From IMG/VR virus record IMGVR_UViG_3300020201_000009, positions 81,871 through 145,870 of that record: a stretch of 64,000 nt of DNA; one strand, written 5' to 3'. Shown here one piece after another: positions 17,073 to 25,437 of this stretch. Every line of letters begins with the position of its first letter. Position 1 is the first letter of the stretch. The notes under the pieces are model-generated. The model searched no databases and was not told the DNA's origin. It was given only the letters and a program-made list of their open reading frames with translations. Position numbers and translations under genes: made by a program. This DNA is from a virus.

Positions 17073-17656
17073 TGCAGAAAATTATATTGCTGACGGGTAC
17101 TAGGCGGGTAGGAAAGGACACTTTCTGGTCCCTCGTTTGTAAATACGAAACGGATTCCCTGCGTTTTGAGAGGTTCGCTTTTGCGGATGATTTAAAAGAC
17201 GAATGCGACTCTTTATGTTATTCGTTTTTCGAAAAGCATATCCACGAACTTACACCGGAAGAAAAGGAAATTTTTCGCCCAATTCTTATTACAGTGGGAA
17301 TGACTGCAAGAAAGATTGACGAATTATTTTGGGTAAAAAAACTTGTTAAGCATTTAACAATGTTTAAAAAGTTTTTTGATGGTGCCGAGTTTGTTCCTAT
17401 AATTTCGGACGTTCGATTTATGAATGAAGCCGATTACTTTATTAATAAATATGGTAAAGAAAACGTTTGTTTAGTAGGTATTTTTAGAGAAGATAACCCA
17501 GAGCCAACGGAAGAAGAAAAGATTCACGCCCCAATGATGGAAAAATATATTGATTATAGAGTAAACTGGCCTGTGGCGACTGACAATTTAAGTAGGTTAA
17601 ATATTTACGTAGAGGATTTTTACAACTATTGGATTAAAAAATATGGAATTAAATAA
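17072..17656 (+). CDS. Deoxynucleoside monophosphate kinase-like protein
   Basis: 194 aa. P-loop TGTRRVGKDTFW (8-19), an ITVGMTARKIDELFWVKKL segment and ISDVRFMNEADYF, as in T4 gp1-like dNMP kinases that phosphorylate dNMPs for DNA synthesis. It starts on the last base of the metallophosphatase gene. Family match is good; nucleotide preference is unknown. Confidence 0.75.
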   Translation: MQKIILLTGTRRVGKDTFWSLVCKYETDSLRFERFAFADDLKDECDSLCYSFFEKHIHELTPEEKEIFRPILITVGMTARKIDELFWVKKLVKHLTMFKKFFDGAEFVPIISDVRFMNEADYFINKYGKENVCLVGIFREDNPEPTEEEKIHAPMMEKYIDYRVNWPVATDNLSRLNIYVEDFYNYWIKKYGIK

Positions 17657-18047
17657 ACTGGAAAATAATAATATCGAAGTTATTAGTATTCAAGATCTAA
17701 AAAATAGAATCGAAAAATTACAGGAAGCTTGGGATAACGCGCTGACTAAGATTTTCAGAGATAATATTTATAGATTAATTGATGAACAAGAAAATCTTAA
17801 CTCGATTCATTGGGAAAATTACGCTTTTTACTTTAACGACGGAGATCCTTGCGAGTTTCGTGCTAGAGTAGATTCGGTGATTGGGGAGGATAAAGACGGG
17901 GCGGAGGTATCTTGTAACGATAAGATTATAGAGTTTTTGTCTTTATTTCCCGATAGATGGTATGAACTAAAATTCGGTAATGATTCTCAGGTAACGATTA
18001 GCAAAGACGGTACGTTACAGATTTCAGACTATACAGATCATAATTAA
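17643..18047 (+). CDS. Hypothetical protein, paralogue of the next gene
   Basis: 134 aa. Helical N-terminus, then YFNDGDPCEFRA, shared almost exactly with the next gene (YFNDGDECVFSA). Both end in short beta strands. The two look like a tandem duplication of a phage family of unknown role. Confidence 0.7.
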   Translation: MELNKLENNNIEVISIQDLKNRIEKLQEAWDNALTKIFRDNIYRLIDEQENLNSIHWENYAFYFNDGDPCEFRARVDSVIGEDKDGAEVSCNDKIIEFLSLFPDRWYELKFGNDSQVTISKDGTLQISDYTDHN

Positions 18048-18048
18048 A

Positions 18049-18414
18049 ATGTTGACTAAAAAAGAAATAACAAAAGCAATTAAAGATTATCGCAGTATCG
18101 GTGAATTGTTAATTGGTAATACCATTGGATATGCAATACAGGGCATCCCGAATTTAGAATCGGTCTCGATTAATTGCAATACGCCTTATTTTAATGATGG
18201 AGACGAATGTGTTTTTAGTGCAAACACCGATTATCCCGACTTCTGTGATAAAATTGGAACAAGAATTGATTTAGAAAAGGACGACGAAGAAAAAATTATT
18301 AACCTTCTTGGTTGCTTTGATGATGAATTTTATAGAGGTGTTTTCGGAGACCATGTAACTGTTATCTTCTTTAAGAATGGGAAAGTAAAAACAGAAACAT
18401 CAGGTATCGAATGA
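18049..18414 (+). CDS. Hypothetical protein, paralogue of the preceding gene
   Basis: 121 aa with the YFNDGDECVFSA motif (about 45-56). It starts one base after the preceding stop and ends in an ATGA overlap with the next gene. Function unknown. Confidence 0.7.
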   Translation: MLTKKEITKAIKDYRSIGELLIGNTIGYAIQGIPNLESVSINCNTPYFNDGDECVFSANTDYPDFCDKIGTRIDLEKDDEEKIINLLGCFDDEFYRGVFGDHVTVIFFKNGKVKTETSGIE

Positions 18415-19079
18415 ATGCAAAATTTCATGCAGATCTCTCTATGAGGCGTTGGAAGTTAAAAGATAGCCAAGATTTTGATTTCCTTTACAAATTACATGAT
18501 TTTATCGATTGTAGTAAAGAAGTTGAATCATCCGGATGCCATCGGCTTCTTACTCACCATCTCTGGTTTGTAAAGAGGGTAGTAATACCTATTTTCGGTC
18601 ATACTTATATTTCTACATGCGGAAAATGTATTAATATTAAGGATCTGTTGGAATCAGATCATATTATGGCCGATTTTGCAGGAAAATATTTACCAACTTT
18701 AGAAGATTATTTTTCTTTACTACCCAATAATGTTGAAGATAAAGAAAATATTATCTCTTTTAGAAAAAAATATCATATGGGTCGGATTGATTTTCCAGAA
18801 GGCTTTTTTGAGTTAGTTGATTCTCCGTGGCATCAAACTGGAATGATCAAATCTCTATATTTAACCCATAATACTTGGTTTTTAAAAGAGATCATGCCAA
18901 AAATTTTCCCTTCATTTCCAGACATACCGTTAGAAGACAATGAAGAATTAAACCCGAGTTTCTTTTTAAACAGGATGGTTTATGATAATTGGTTAAATAA
19001 TGGAAGGGCAGGGCATCCGCCTTCATATAGTAAGATATTAGAGCATAAAAATAAAGAAAAAATTAAAAACACTCGTTAA
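18411..19079 (+). CDS. DUF6915-like protein
   Basis: 222 aa. KLHDFIDCSK, a CHRLLTHHLWF segment, an IFGH motif, HIMADFAGKYLPTLEDYF and a partly repeated second half (DSPWHQTG..LTHNTWFLKEI) resemble the DUF6915 group (HxxxDxSK, HR.L.HH, EDLG..P...D) as I remember it. Paired histidines suggest metal binding. Function unknown. Confidence 0.55.
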   Translation: MNAKFHADLSMRRWKLKDSQDFDFLYKLHDFIDCSKEVESSGCHRLLTHHLWFVKRVVIPIFGHTYISTCGKCINIKDLLESDHIMADFAGKYLPTLEDYFSLLPNNVEDKENIISFRKKYHMGRIDFPEGFFELVDSPWHQTGMIKSLYLTHNTWFLKEIMPKIFPSFPDIPLEDNEELNPSFFLNRMVYDNWLNNGRAGHPPSYSKILEHKNKEKIKNTR

Positions 19080-19312
19080 TGAAAACCTACGAAGCTAGCG
19101 CTATATTAGAGTTTGAAACACTATCCGAACTATCTAGAGATGATTTATTTTTATTAAGCAGATCACTTGAAACAGTTCTGAATGGAAATATAAAAAAGTT
19201 CTTGAATTCGGGAAATTTTAAAACGTCTACCCTGCATCCTTTTGAACTTGACTTTTTCGTTAAAACTCACGATACTAAGGACGATAATTTAGACCAAAAA
19301 GATTCGATATGA
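19079..19312 (+). CDS. Hypothetical small protein
   Basis: 77 aa, overlapping the previous stop and the start of the macro gene. Not recognised; translationally coupled to the NAD+/ADP-ribose island. Confidence 0.6.
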   Translation: MKTYEASAILEFETLSELSRDDLFLLSRSLETVLNGNIKKFLNSGNFKTSTLHPFELDFFVKTHDTKDDNLDQKDSI

Positions 19313-19809
19313 TTAAACACGTTACTGGAAACTTATTAGATTTTACAAATTGGAATGTGATCGCACATTGTTGCAACGCCCAAAACCAAATGGGCAGTGG
19401 CATTGCTAAGGCGATCAGGGATGAATATCCAGTTGCTTGGGAAGTTTATTCTGAAGCTTACCGACTAAATGGTAACAAATTAGAACTTGGATCTATTACG
19501 GCGGCTGTTACAGCGGGCGGGAAAAGAATTATCAATATCGTAGGTCAAGAATTCTACGGTACAAAGAAAGAAAGCCTAAGGTATGTCGATTATGAAGCAA
19601 TCTATATGGGTTTAGAAGAAACTCGGTATATTTTGGAAAATGCCTTACCGCCATGCGATAAAGGTATAAAATACACTCTTGGACTGCCATATAAGATGGC
19701 ATCGGACCGCGCTGGTGGCAACTGGAAAATTATACTAACTATGATTGAAGTATTGTTTAAAGATTCTCCAATCAACGTTTATATTGTAAGTTTACCAAAT
19801 GACAAATAA
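19309..19809 (+). CDS. Macro domain protein (ADP-ribose binding or hydrolysis)
   Basis: 166 aa, a single macro domain. TGNLLDF (6-12) binds the adenine side. IAHCCNAQNQMGSGIAKAIRDEYP (18-41, quoted in part elsewhere) holds the conserved Asn23 and glycine loop MGSGIA (28-33) that contact the distal ribose. RIINIVGQ and a C-terminal strand complete the fold. This subtype (Poa1/TARG1/DarG-like) removes ADP-ribose from substrates or dephosphorylates ADP-ribose 1''-phosphate. The position, two genes before NAMPT/PRPP-synthetase homologues and near NADAR, supports a role in ADP-ribose handling. Confidence 0.85.
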   Translation: MIKHVTGNLLDFTNWNVIAHCCNAQNQMGSGIAKAIRDEYPVAWEVYSEAYRLNGNKLELGSITAAVTAGGKRIINIVGQEFYGTKKESLRYVDYEAIYMGLEETRYILENALPPCDKGIKYTLGLPYKMASDRAGGNWKIILTMIEVLFKDSPINVYIVSLPNDK

Positions 19810-20023
19810 AATTTTTAAACAAAAAGATATCTATATCTTGGAGGCGATTAAGTTTCGCGCTCAAAAGAAATTGGCGGAAATTCAAGAATTGTCGGATTTC
19901 GCAGGAGAAATTTTGGGAGTTAAAGGAGACAGCGATTGGCTCTGTGATTATATATATGATCTAGAAACAACGACACAAGATTTATTAAATGGATTAAAGA
20001 TTAGATTAGAGAACAAAGAATAA
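19799..20023 (+). CDS. Hypothetical small helical protein
   Basis: 74 aa, predicted helical with many charged residues. It overlaps the macro gene by 11 bases and ends four bases before the NAMPT-family gene, so it is translated within the island. No motif. Confidence 0.6.
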   Translation: MTNKIFKQKDIYILEAIKFRAQKKLAEIQELSDFAGEILGVKGDSDWLCDYIYDLETTTQDLLNGLKIRLENKE

Positions 20024-20027
20024 TAAT

Positions 20028-21530
20028 ATGCTACAAATACTGCCAGTAATTCAAAATGACTTTTATAAGCAAGGTCATTTTAAAATGTACCCAGAAGGTA
20101 CAACAAAAATCTATAGCAACCTGACTCCACGGAAAAGCCGTATTCCCGGTATAAATCATGCCGTACTTTTTGGAACACAATATTTTATTAAAGAATATCT
20201 AATTAAACAATGGAATGATAATTTTTTTACCAAAAAATGGGAAGATATATCACTAGAGTATACAACGATCATTAACTCTACTCTTGGCCCCGATGCAATT
20301 TCGATTAATCACGTTCACGAGTTACACAAGCTTGGCTATCTCCCACTTTCGATTAAGAGTTTACCGGAAGGTTCGAAAGTCCCTATTCGTTGCGCGTGCT
20401 TGACCATTACGAATACGGTAGATCATGCTTATTGGCTTGTTAATTTCTTGGAAACCATCCTTTCAACTGTCACTTGGTCGCCTTCGACTGTAGCAACTAT
20501 TGCTCAGGAATTGAAGAGAGTTTTAATGAAGTACGCAAAAGAAACTGGAAACGAGGCATTTGTACAATGGCAGGGGCATGATTTCTCCATGCGCGGGATG
20601 TCTAGTTTGGAGTCAGCCTGTGTCAATGGCGGCGCTCATTTAACTTCTTTCACGGGCACGGATACTATTCCAGCCATCCAGTGGTTAAAAGAGTATTATT
20701 GCGCCGATTATACAAAGATGCTGGTGGGTGCCAGTGTGCCAGCTACAGAGCACTCTATTATGTGCATGGGTAGCCAAGAAGGTGAGTTATCGACCTTTAA
20801 ACGTTTACTCGATTTATTTCCAAGAGGAATTCTATCTGTTGTATCCGATACATGGTCGCTGATGAAAGTTGTTCTAGAAATCCTGCCAGCACTAAAAGAG
20901 CAAATATTAGCTCGTGAGGGGACTCTTACTATTCGCCCTGATTCATTTTGGACAGATCCAGTAGATTGCCTATGCGGGTTTGATGGTTATCACCCCCAAA
21001 TGGCGAATATGGGAGCGGCTGAGATTGAAGTTGTACGTAAAGGTCTTATTGAATCTCTTTGGGATTTATTCGGCGGCACGGTCAATATTAAGGGCTATAA
21101 AGAGTTAGACCCTCACATCTTTGCTATCTATGGAGATTCTATCACAATTGATCGCGCAACGAAAATTTCAGAGAGGCTTAAAGAAAAGGGGTTTGCTTCC
21201 ACAAACTGTTGTTACGGTGTGGGTTCCTTTAGCTACCAATTTAACACAAGGGATGTACTTGGATTTGCTGTTAAAGCGACATATGGAGTAGTTAATGGAG
21301 AGGCCCGCAATATCTTTAAAGATCCAATTACAGATGATGGAATGAAGAAGTCAGCAAAGGGTCTTTTAAGAGTCGATAAAATTAACGGAGAATATGTAAT
21401 GAGAGATTGCGTTAGTATTGAAGAAGAAAAGGGTGGCGAACTATTAGAAGTATTTCGTGATAGTAAACTTTTAATTGAAACCACGCTGACAGAAGTTCGC
21501 CATCGTATTAATGAAGGTATCGACATTTAA
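20028..21530 (+). CDS. NAMPT-family phosphoribosyltransferase (Nampt or Namat)
   Basis: 500 aa, close to the full NAMPT length. Active-site positions are kept: DFSMRG (185-190), GTDT with Asp212, PATEHS with His242, IRPDS with Arg303 and Asp305, and YGDSITID (368-375). Near the C-terminus FKDPITDDGMKKSAKG matches the phosphate-binding lysine segment. A classical Nampt makes NMN from nicotinamide and PRPP. In NARP1 the homologue Namat joins nicotinamide to ADP-ribose pyrophosphate, giving NAD+ directly. The PRPP-synthetase-like gene starts 15 bases downstream, the NARP1 arrangement. Family is certain; which substrate is used is not. Confidence 0.93.
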   Translation: MLQILPVIQNDFYKQGHFKMYPEGTTKIYSNLTPRKSRIPGINHAVLFGTQYFIKEYLIKQWNDNFFTKKWEDISLEYTTIINSTLGPDAISINHVHELHKLGYLPLSIKSLPEGSKVPIRCACLTITNTVDHAYWLVNFLETILSTVTWSPSTVATIAQELKRVLMKYAKETGNEAFVQWQGHDFSMRGMSSLESACVNGGAHLTSFTGTDTIPAIQWLKEYYCADYTKMLVGASVPATEHSIMCMGSQEGELSTFKRLLDLFPRGILSVVSDTWSLMKVVLEILPALKEQILAREGTLTIRPDSFWTDPVDCLCGFDGYHPQMANMGAAEIEVVRKGLIESLWDLFGGTVNIKGYKELDPHIFAIYGDSITIDRATKISERLKEKGFASTNCCYGVGSFSYQFNTRDVLGFAVKATYGVVNGEARNIFKDPITDDGMKKSAKGLLRVDKINGEYVMRDCVSIEEEKGGELLEVFRDSKLLIETTLTEVRHRINEGIDI

Positions 21531-21545
21531 TATAAAAACATAAAA

Positions 21546-22442
21546 ATGAGTTCTAAAAATAACATTAGAGTCTTTTCAAGTAATGACACCGGAGTAACTG
21601 AACTGGATATCCAATTCTGGGACTTTCCGGGAGGTGAGGTAGGAGTAAGACTAGATCCAGACAACGAAAAATTTGCTTTGAACGCATTAGATATCATGGT
21701 TTCTGCTAGAATTAGAGATCCCAAAGATATTATTCGTTTAATTATGGTCAATGATGCTTTAAACCGCTTCATTGGTACTATTAAGACCAAATATTTATTT
21801 CTACCTTACTTTCCGTATTCTCGTCAAGACAGGGTAGATTCGTTAAATTCTTGTGGTGAAGCGTTAAGCGTATCAGTAATGGCGGGGATTATTAATAATC
21901 TTCATTTTAATAAAGTTTTTGTTGCCGATTGCCATTCAGATGTAACGAGGGCTTTAGTTAAAAATATGAATGAACTGCCCCAGTGGGCATTAATCGCTAA
22001 TTGGGCCGAATTTAAAACGGTACTTAAAGATGCTCAATTAGTAAGCTGCGATGCGGGTGCTAATAAGAAAATTTCCGATTTGGCAAAGCGCTTGGGGAAA
22101 GATAGTTTTATCCGCGCCGATAAGAAACGTGATATCGCTACGGGGGAAATTTTAGAAACGGTTGTGTTTGCAGACAATTTAAATTCACAAGTTGTTGCTA
22201 TCGTTGACGATATCTGCGACGGTGGAAAAACTTTCCTTGAATTAGCAAAAGTATTAAAAGCGAAAAACGCCGGTAAAATTATTTTATTTGTTACTCATGG
22301 AATTTTTTCTAAGGGAACCAGTGCTCTTTTTGATGGTGGTATTGATGAAATTTGGACCACTAATAGTTTTCGTTCGGATATTAGTGATCCACGAGTTCAA
22401 GTCTTAAACTTAGATAAAGTTGTTCTCCAACTAGATGTCTAA
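21546..22442 (+). CDS. PRPP-synthetase-family enzyme (Prs or Adps)
   Basis: 298 aa. ATP-binding FPYSRQDR (89-96), divalent-metal DCHSD (128-132) and the pyrophosphate/ribose loop VDDICDGGKTF (220-230) are present. Typical bacterial Prs has DDxIDTxGT in the last motif; the CDGGK version is a clear departure. The flexible-loop region reads ADKKRD (191-196) where Prs has DKRR. Prs makes PRPP from ribose 5-phosphate. The NARP1 enzyme Adps makes ADP-ribose pyrophosphate from ADP-ribose and ATP. Linkage to the NAMPT homologue and the altered loop favour Adps, but this is inference. Confidence 0.9.
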   Translation: MSSKNNIRVFSSNDTGVTELDIQFWDFPGGEVGVRLDPDNEKFALNALDIMVSARIRDPKDIIRLIMVNDALNRFIGTIKTKYLFLPYFPYSRQDRVDSLNSCGEALSVSVMAGIINNLHFNKVFVADCHSDVTRALVKNMNELPQWALIANWAEFKTVLKDAQLVSCDAGANKKISDLAKRLGKDSFIRADKKRDIATGEILETVVFADNLNSQVVAIVDDICDGGKTFLELAKVLKAKNAGKIILFVTHGIFSKGTSALFDGGIDEIWTTNSFRSDISDPRVQVLNLDKVVLQLDV

Positions 22443-22623
22443 AAAAAATAGTACAACAATCAGAGAGAAGTATAAATTGGCAATGATTCAATCTCTATTT
22501 GCCAGTAAAAATCTATCAGCAGAAATAACGCCCGAAGGAGCTATGCTAATTGCGACGTTTATAAATTTAACCGTTGAATATTTAGCTAAATATGACGAGT
22601 TAGTTATTAAAAAAGATTTATAG
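22435..22623 (+). CDS. Hypothetical small protein
   Basis: 62 aa, basic start then helical. It overlaps the PRPP-synthetase-like gene by eight bases. An AAAAGA/TCTTTT hairpin (22639-22657) follows it, before the NADAR gene. Not recognised. Confidence 0.55.
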   Translation: MSKKNSTTIREKYKLAMIQSLFASKNLSAEITPEGAMLIATFINLTVEYLAKYDELVIKKDL

Positions 22624-22666
22624 GGTTAAGATATTTAAAAAAGACTTAAAATCTTTTATATTTAAC

Positions 22667-23179
22667 ATGCGTACTACAGAAACACACGTATATTTTTATT
22701 CCGAAATTGAATTATATTCAAATTTCCATCGTTGCGAATTCACTGACCCAAATATCGGTCGAGTTTTTCAAAGTACCGAACAAGCCTTTATGTTCTATAA
22801 GGCTGATTTTTTTAGAGATTCAGCTATAGCAGCCACTTTATTAAACACACAAGAACCTAGTCAAGCGAAGGTTTTCGGTAGGCAAATCAGAAATTATAAC
22901 GATAGCTCTTGGGATATCATGCGTTATGCCTATATGGTATATGTCAATTACCTAAAGTTCTCCCAAAACCCCGCATTTAAAAAACAATTACTGGAAACTG
23001 GAGAACGAGTCTTGGCAGAAGCGTCACCATCGGATCTTATCTGGGGAATTGGGCTGTTGCAAGCAGACGATAATATTCTAGATGAATCAATGTGGAAGGG
23101 TCATAATTTGTTGGGCAAATCGTTAATGGAAGTGAGAGACAAAATCCGTAAAGAAGACAAGGCGTCAGTGAAATTATAA
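22667..23179 (+). CDS. NADAR-family N-glycosidase (YbiA-like)
   Basis: 170 aa. The family's motifs appear in order: ELYSNFHRCEF (15-25), QSTEQAFMFYKA (35-46), LLETGERVLAEASPSDLIWGIG (108-129, in parts) and GHNLLGKSLMEVR (145-157). NADAR enzymes cleave N-glycosidic bonds of ADP-ribosylated guanosine or riboflavin intermediates. DNA-modifying ARTs such as DarT occur in phage defence, and this enzyme near a macro domain could reverse such marks. It is separated from the enzyme pair by one small gene. Family is firm, role inferred. Confidence 0.9.
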   Translation: MRTTETHVYFYSEIELYSNFHRCEFTDPNIGRVFQSTEQAFMFYKADFFRDSAIAATLLNTQEPSQAKVFGRQIRNYNDSSWDIMRYAYMVYVNYLKFSQNPAFKKQLLETGERVLAEASPSDLIWGIGLLQADDNILDESMWKGHNLLGKSLMEVRDKIRKEDKASVKL

Positions 23180-23501
23180 AAAAAAAAAAAAATCCAATAA
23201 ACTGGTCAGTGAAAAATACCCCATCGTCGAGAATTACAAAAACACAATTGTTTTTCAGGTATACCGTGGAGAATTAGAATCGAGCGCGTTAGAAATTAAA
23301 ATTGCAACCCCCGATGTCGGCGAATTTATAGACGACTCCCTAAAAATAATTCTCTACTCCAACACCCGTATCATTAACAAGTTAATGATAAATTTAAGAA
23401 TGATAACAAAGTATTGTAAAATTGGAGATCGCTTTCCGGTAATACCAGTTTTATACTATTACAATTCGCTCGGAGTAAAATACCCAATTATTTATGGCTA
23501 A
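23172..23501 (+). CDS. Open frame without an ATG, after a 15-A run
   Basis: About 100 codons are open in a frame shifted by +1 from NADAR: KKSNKLVSEKYPIVENY.. to ..LGVKYPIIYG. Residue composition is protein-like and the stop sits inside the start of the next gene (ATGGCTAA), a coupling seen throughout the window. No ATG, GTG or TTG is available near the front; CTG 23202 is the best candidate. A run of 15 A (23178-23192) precedes it. It may use a rare start, depend on slippage, be a decayed gene, or reflect a homopolymer sequencing error. Confidence 0.5.
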   Translation, partial: NYKKKKKSNKLVSEKYPIVENYKNTIVFQVYRGELESSALEIKIATPDVGEFIDDSLKIILYSNTRIINKLMINLRMITKYCKIGDRFPVIPVLYYYNSLGVKYPIIYG

Positions 23502-23868
23502 AAAAATAGAAACCGCAGAAATTATAGAGCATAAATTCTGGATGACTTACACTTTAGAAGTGACATTTATATGTAATGAATCTGATAATTACGAATACAT
23601 AGAAGTGGCCGTACACGATTCGTTTAATCTTTTTAGTTTAATCGAAGAAATTGAATCTTGTTATAATAATCAAAATCTGACGGAACTTTCATTGGAGGAG
23701 CGTGCCGAAAGTAACCCACTTTTAGCAAAATACTTTAGTGACGTACAGCCGGTTGATTCCTTGGGATTATACTATACCCCCATTGGTTATAAAATTTTTT
23801 ACTACGACGACAGACGTAGGAAGTATAAAACAAAAATCACCGAAGTCAAACCGTCAGAAATTTTTTAA
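23494..23868 (+). CDS. Hypothetical protein
   Basis: 124 aa, alpha/beta composition with an acidic first half. Not recognised. Coupled to the ATG-less frame before it. Confidence 0.65.
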   Translation: MAKKIETAEIIEHKFWMTYTLEVTFICNESDNYEYIEVAVHDSFNLFSLIEEIESCYNNQNLTELSLEERAESNPLLAKYFSDVQPVDSLGLYYTPIGYKIFYYDDRRRKYKTKITEVKPSEIF

Positions 23869-23876
23869 AAATTCAT

Positions 23877-24083
23877 ATGGGTCAACAAACACTAAAAAAA
23901 CTAAGAAAAGCTTTCACTAATAAACAAGGCGTAGTTTCGCCGCGTTTTAAAGAGATCAAGAAAAAGTTCGATGATCTCCCCGCGCCAGAAAGAGGAGAGT
24001 TTTTAAAAAAAACAATTGACCTCGTACGCAGTTTCGAGGATAATATGTCTAAGGTTACGGAATTAAAAACGGGAAAGAATTAA
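23877..24083 (+). CDS. Small basic protein
   Basis: 68 aa, lysine-rich and probably helical (LKKLRKAFTNKQ..). Not recognised; could bind nucleic acid on charge alone. Confidence 0.6.
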   Translation: MGQQTLKKLRKAFTNKQGVVSPRFKEIKKKFDDLPAPERGEFLKKTIDLVRSFEDNMSKVTELKTGKN

Positions 24084-24101
24084 AACAACAGTATATATAA
24101 A

Positions 24102-24542
24102 ATGATTAATATCGAAGAAGACCTACAAGAAATTTTAACTCAAGCAGGCTTGAACGCCGAGCAGCGTAGTAAAGTTCTTAAAATCGCCAAAGAAGTAGAA
24201 AACGCCAAGAAAGAAGATAAGGATGACGAAAAAACACCAAAGGGTAAGAATAAGTTTACCATTTTTATTCGTGGTGATGCAGAGTTGGCTAAGAAAGTTG
24301 CGACCGGATGGATTACGAAAAGCCCTCTGGATCAAGATGACAACGAGGCAATTGAACGATTACAGCGGGCTGCTAAGAGCCAAAATGAAGTGGCGAAACG
24401 GAAGAAGAATCCAATTAAGACTTGGGCAGATTTGTTCAAAACTTTGAAGTCAAAGTCAACAAAGACTTTCGATACCAATGTTGCTGTATCGACAAAAGAT
24501 CCCGTTAGGGTAGTCGTGATTGAACAGGAAAACGCACTATAA
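24102..24542 (+). CDS. Hypothetical basic protein
   Basis: 146 aa, lysine-rich, with a central FTIFIRGDAELAKKVATGW segment. It overlaps the next gene by one base. Function unknown. Confidence 0.65.
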   Translation: MINIEEDLQEILTQAGLNAEQRSKVLKIAKEVENAKKEDKDDEKTPKGKNKFTIFIRGDAELAKKVATGWITKSPLDQDDNEAIERLQRAAKSQNEVAKRKKNPIKTWADLFKTLKSKSTKTFDTNVAVSTKDPVRVVVIEQENAL

Positions 24543-24811
24543 TGGAGTATTTACATAATATACTGAAGATAGTAACCGAAAAGCTGATCTATTGGATAGC
24601 TATCTCCGTTCCAGTTTATTTTTTATGGGAATATTTGCTTGACTTAGGAGTTAAGCTACCCAGTATAGGGTATGTAGGGTGTTTATCTGTTATAATGATC
24701 GCCCAAATGATTTTTAGAACAAACACACCAGTCATAAATGTATATATAGAACACCCCGAAGAGTTAACGGATCAAAGAGGAGAAAACGATGATGCATCTA
24801 AACCTAAGTGA
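24542..24811 (+). CDS. Small membrane protein
   Basis: 89 aa with two predicted membrane helices (about 14-36 and 42-60) and an acidic C-terminal tail. Overlaps the next start. Function unknown. Confidence 0.65.
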   Translation: MEYLHNILKIVTEKLIYWIAISVPVYFLWEYLLDLGVKLPSIGYVGCLSVIMIAQMIFRTNTPVINVYIEHPEELTDQRGENDDASKPK

Positions 24812-25025
24812 TAAAGAAGAGTTATATATGATGTTGAGAGCTATGGGCTGTTCCTTCTCAACAAATCAATCGAAGAATAGAAAATATCTAGTTGTCGGTT
24901 GGTCTCCTGATAAGGATAATTTGGAAGCCGTTAAGATGAAGGTCAAATACTATTTTGGTTCTTCATATGTTACAAACCAAACAGCAGAACGTGTGATATT
25001 TAGAATTAACCCGGAAACATATTAA
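24789..25025 (+). CDS. Hypothetical small protein
   Basis: 78 aa, starting inside the end of the membrane-protein gene. Reads as a compact alpha/beta fold; not recognised. Confidence 0.55.
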   Translation: MMHLNLSDKEELYMMLRAMGCSFSTNQSKNRKYLVVGWSPDKDNLEAVKMKVKYYFGSSYVTNQTAERVIFRINPETY

Positions 25026-25026
25026 A

Positions 25027-25437
25027 ATGGCTATTAAAAAAAATAAAAAGTTTAAGCTTACGCGTCTTCAAAGACTTTGGTTGGAAACATTAGAAAGCGG
25101 TAAATATAAGAAAGCTAAGGGTGTACTCGCTAGAATTAATTCAAAAAACGAAGTCGTTTCTTGTTGTTGTTTAGGAGTTCTTTGCGAAACAGCTTTGAAA
25201 ATGGGAGTGATTGGCGAAAAAGATATTGTTTCGTTTTCCAATCGAACTAGAGTTTATAAGGGCGATTCATTCTATCTTCCAAGTATAGTGGCTGAAAAGG
25301 CAAAAATGCATCAGGAGGGTCATGTGCGCGGTCACGATGCGATAAATTCCCTCGTTGATTTGAATGATTCGGGCTGGTCGCATCCCAAAATCGCTAAGTT
25401 TATTAGAAAAAATCCAGAGAAGGTATTTTATGCTTAA
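25027..25437 (+). CDS. Phage CCLGVLC-type protein
   Basis: 136 aa. The layout LESGKYKKAKGVL, CCCLGVLCETA, LPSIVAEKA and LVDLNDSGWSHPKIAKFI matches a widespread phage orphan family with a CCLGVLC motif and a final LNDxG..F..IA segment. Role unknown. The gene at 60808 has a similar plan. Confidence 0.7.
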   Translation: MAIKKNKKFKLTRLQRLWLETLESGKYKKAKGVLARINSKNEVVSCCCLGVLCETALKMGVIGEKDIVSFSNRTRVYKGDSFYLPSIVAEKAKMHQEGHVRGHDAINSLVDLNDSGWSHPKIAKFIRKNPEKVFYA

